IMG/VR virus record: IMGVR_UViG_3300033146_000515
Coordinates: 1 to 24,115 of that record
DNA: 24,115 bases
Reading direction: 5' to 3' (one strand)
Origin: a virus
The stretch's first letter is position 1, and each line of letters opens with the position of its first letter. The notes beneath the pieces were generated by a model that made no database searches, was not told the origin of the DNA, and saw nothing but the letters and a program-made list of their open reading frames with translations. Positions 23,433-24,115 of this stretch are shown here, piece after piece. The translations under genes were made by a program, and so were the position numbers.

Positions 23433-24115
23433 ATGGCAATACCAATTCCAAGCTCATTAAGTAGACAAGGTAATTTCCCACTAGATAATCACTATCTAAA
23501 GGAAACTATAGCGGACAGAGATGCTATACCAGCAGCCGTACGTCACGAAGGATATCTGTGCTATGTGCGCAATACTTCTGGTGATGCTGGGGATCCTATG
23601 CCTACACTATTTTACTTAAAAGGAGGTATAGAAAATACTGACTGGGCAGTTACAGGTGGTGGCACTATTGGATCAACAGACGAGATCCCAGAAGGTTCTA
23701 CCAACTTATACTATACGGAGGCTAGAGTGAGTGCTAATTCAGATGTAGCAGCTAACACTGCTCATAGAAGTGCTACCAACAACCCACATAACGTAACACT
23801 AGAACAGGCTAGAAGTGCTGATAATGTATTAAGCGGTAATATTGATGCTGGAGGTCACATACTTGTTAATCTTGGAGATCCAATAAATACAGATGACTCA
23901 GCTACAAAAGGTTATGTAGACAGCAAGGTTTCTGGAGTTCTATGGCTTAAGCCTGTATTGGCTATCCAAGATGACCCACCAACATCTCCTGACTCTGGGG
24001 ATAGATACATTGTTGGGATAGCCGCTACTGGAGAGTGGATAGGTCATGAAAATAGTATTGCTGAGTGGGATGGTTCTGCTTGGGTTTATACTGTTCCAGA
24101 AGAGAGTGCTACAAC
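23433..24115 (+). CDS. Tail fibre protein, N-terminal part (cut by window end)
   Basis: The open frame runs from ATG 23433 to the window edge with no stop (227 codons visible). Around residue 93 is LYYTEARV. At 111-123 is HRSATNNPHNVTL and further on NTDDSATKGYVDSKV, all familiar from tail fibres of many phages. From about 170 the sequence GDRYIVG ... EWIGHENSIAEWDG matches the DUF2793-type domain often found on phage tail fibre proteins. The function is attachment to the host surface, with the receptor-binding part presumably in the missing C-terminus. The gap to the previous gene is 5 bases. Confidence 0.85.
   Translation, partial: MAIPIPSSLSRQGNFPLDNHYLKETIADRDAIPAAVRHEGYLCYVRNTSGDAGDPMPTLFYLKGGIENTDWAVTGGGTIGSTDEIPEGSTNLYYTEARVSANSDVAANTAHRSATNNPHNVTLEQARSADNVLSGNIDAGGHILVNLGDPINTDDSATKGYVDSKVSGVLWLKPVLAIQDDPPTSPDSGDRYIVGIAATGEWIGHENSIAEWDGSAWVYTVPEESAT

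Noticed and set aside
1-24115. tRNA, CRISPR, integrase, insertion sequence or attachment site
   Set aside because: No direct-repeat/spacer array, cloverleaf, transposase motif or terminal inverted repeat was apparent. The whole window is tightly packed coding sequence on one strand.

Overview
The window is a single, densely packed block of plus-strand genes from a large tailed bacteriophage. The anchors are a large terminase subunit (14577-16799) and a portal protein (17714-20002), followed by structural genes that end in a truncated tail-fibre gene (23433 onward). The DNA is AT-rich. Many starts follow A/T-rich stretches such as 'aattATG' without a strong Shine-Dalgarno sequence. Genes are joined by ATGA or TAATG overlaps, or overlap by 8-44 bases. 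This style, with a 762-residue coiled-coil portal, fits a phage of the Bacteroidota, possibly crAss-like. The major capsid protein and polymerase genes that would settle this are outside the window, so the affiliation is inference. I found no tRNA, CRISPR array, insertion sequence, integrase or convincing minus-strand gene.

Region 1 (1-14584) is an accessory block upstream of the terminase. Several of its proteins start with a short related basic leader: MILHKPIKAQ, MILYRKYQPGG, MILYRKF, MIYNKAKQ, or MIV...KLQAGGK. Two of them (starts at 529 and 7007) share about 125 N-terminal residues but have unrelated C-termini. The shared part ends in a hydrophobic Gly/Ala-rich segment that resembles the pre-toxin linkers of polymorphic toxins. 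Recognisable effector-type domains in the block are a possible ADP-ribosyltransferase (ART-PolyVal-like), two HExxH zinc-metalloprotease-like proteins, and a fusion of a papain-like cysteine peptidase with an L,D-transpeptidase (YkuD) domain. My reading is that these are proteins packaged in the virion or delivered to the host or its envelope at infection. Also in the block are a PD-(D/E)XK nuclease, a YodC/DUF2158-like protein, a zinc-ribbon protein, a helix-turn-helix protein and a tandem paralogous pair of unknown function.

Region 2 (14577-17713) holds the terminase, a possible promoter just after it, a 66-residue protein and a 202-residue protein made of two tandem GroES/Cpn10 domains. 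Each GroES domain keeps a mobile-loop-like hydrophobic tripeptide. A Rho-independent terminator closes this group.

Region 3 (17714-24115) holds the portal, three proteins that are probably neck, tail or fibre components (one with a carbohydrate-binding-like module), and the N-terminal part of a tail fibre. Together the regions read as late genes: cargo or effectors, then packaging and a folding aid, then head-tail connection and host adhesion.
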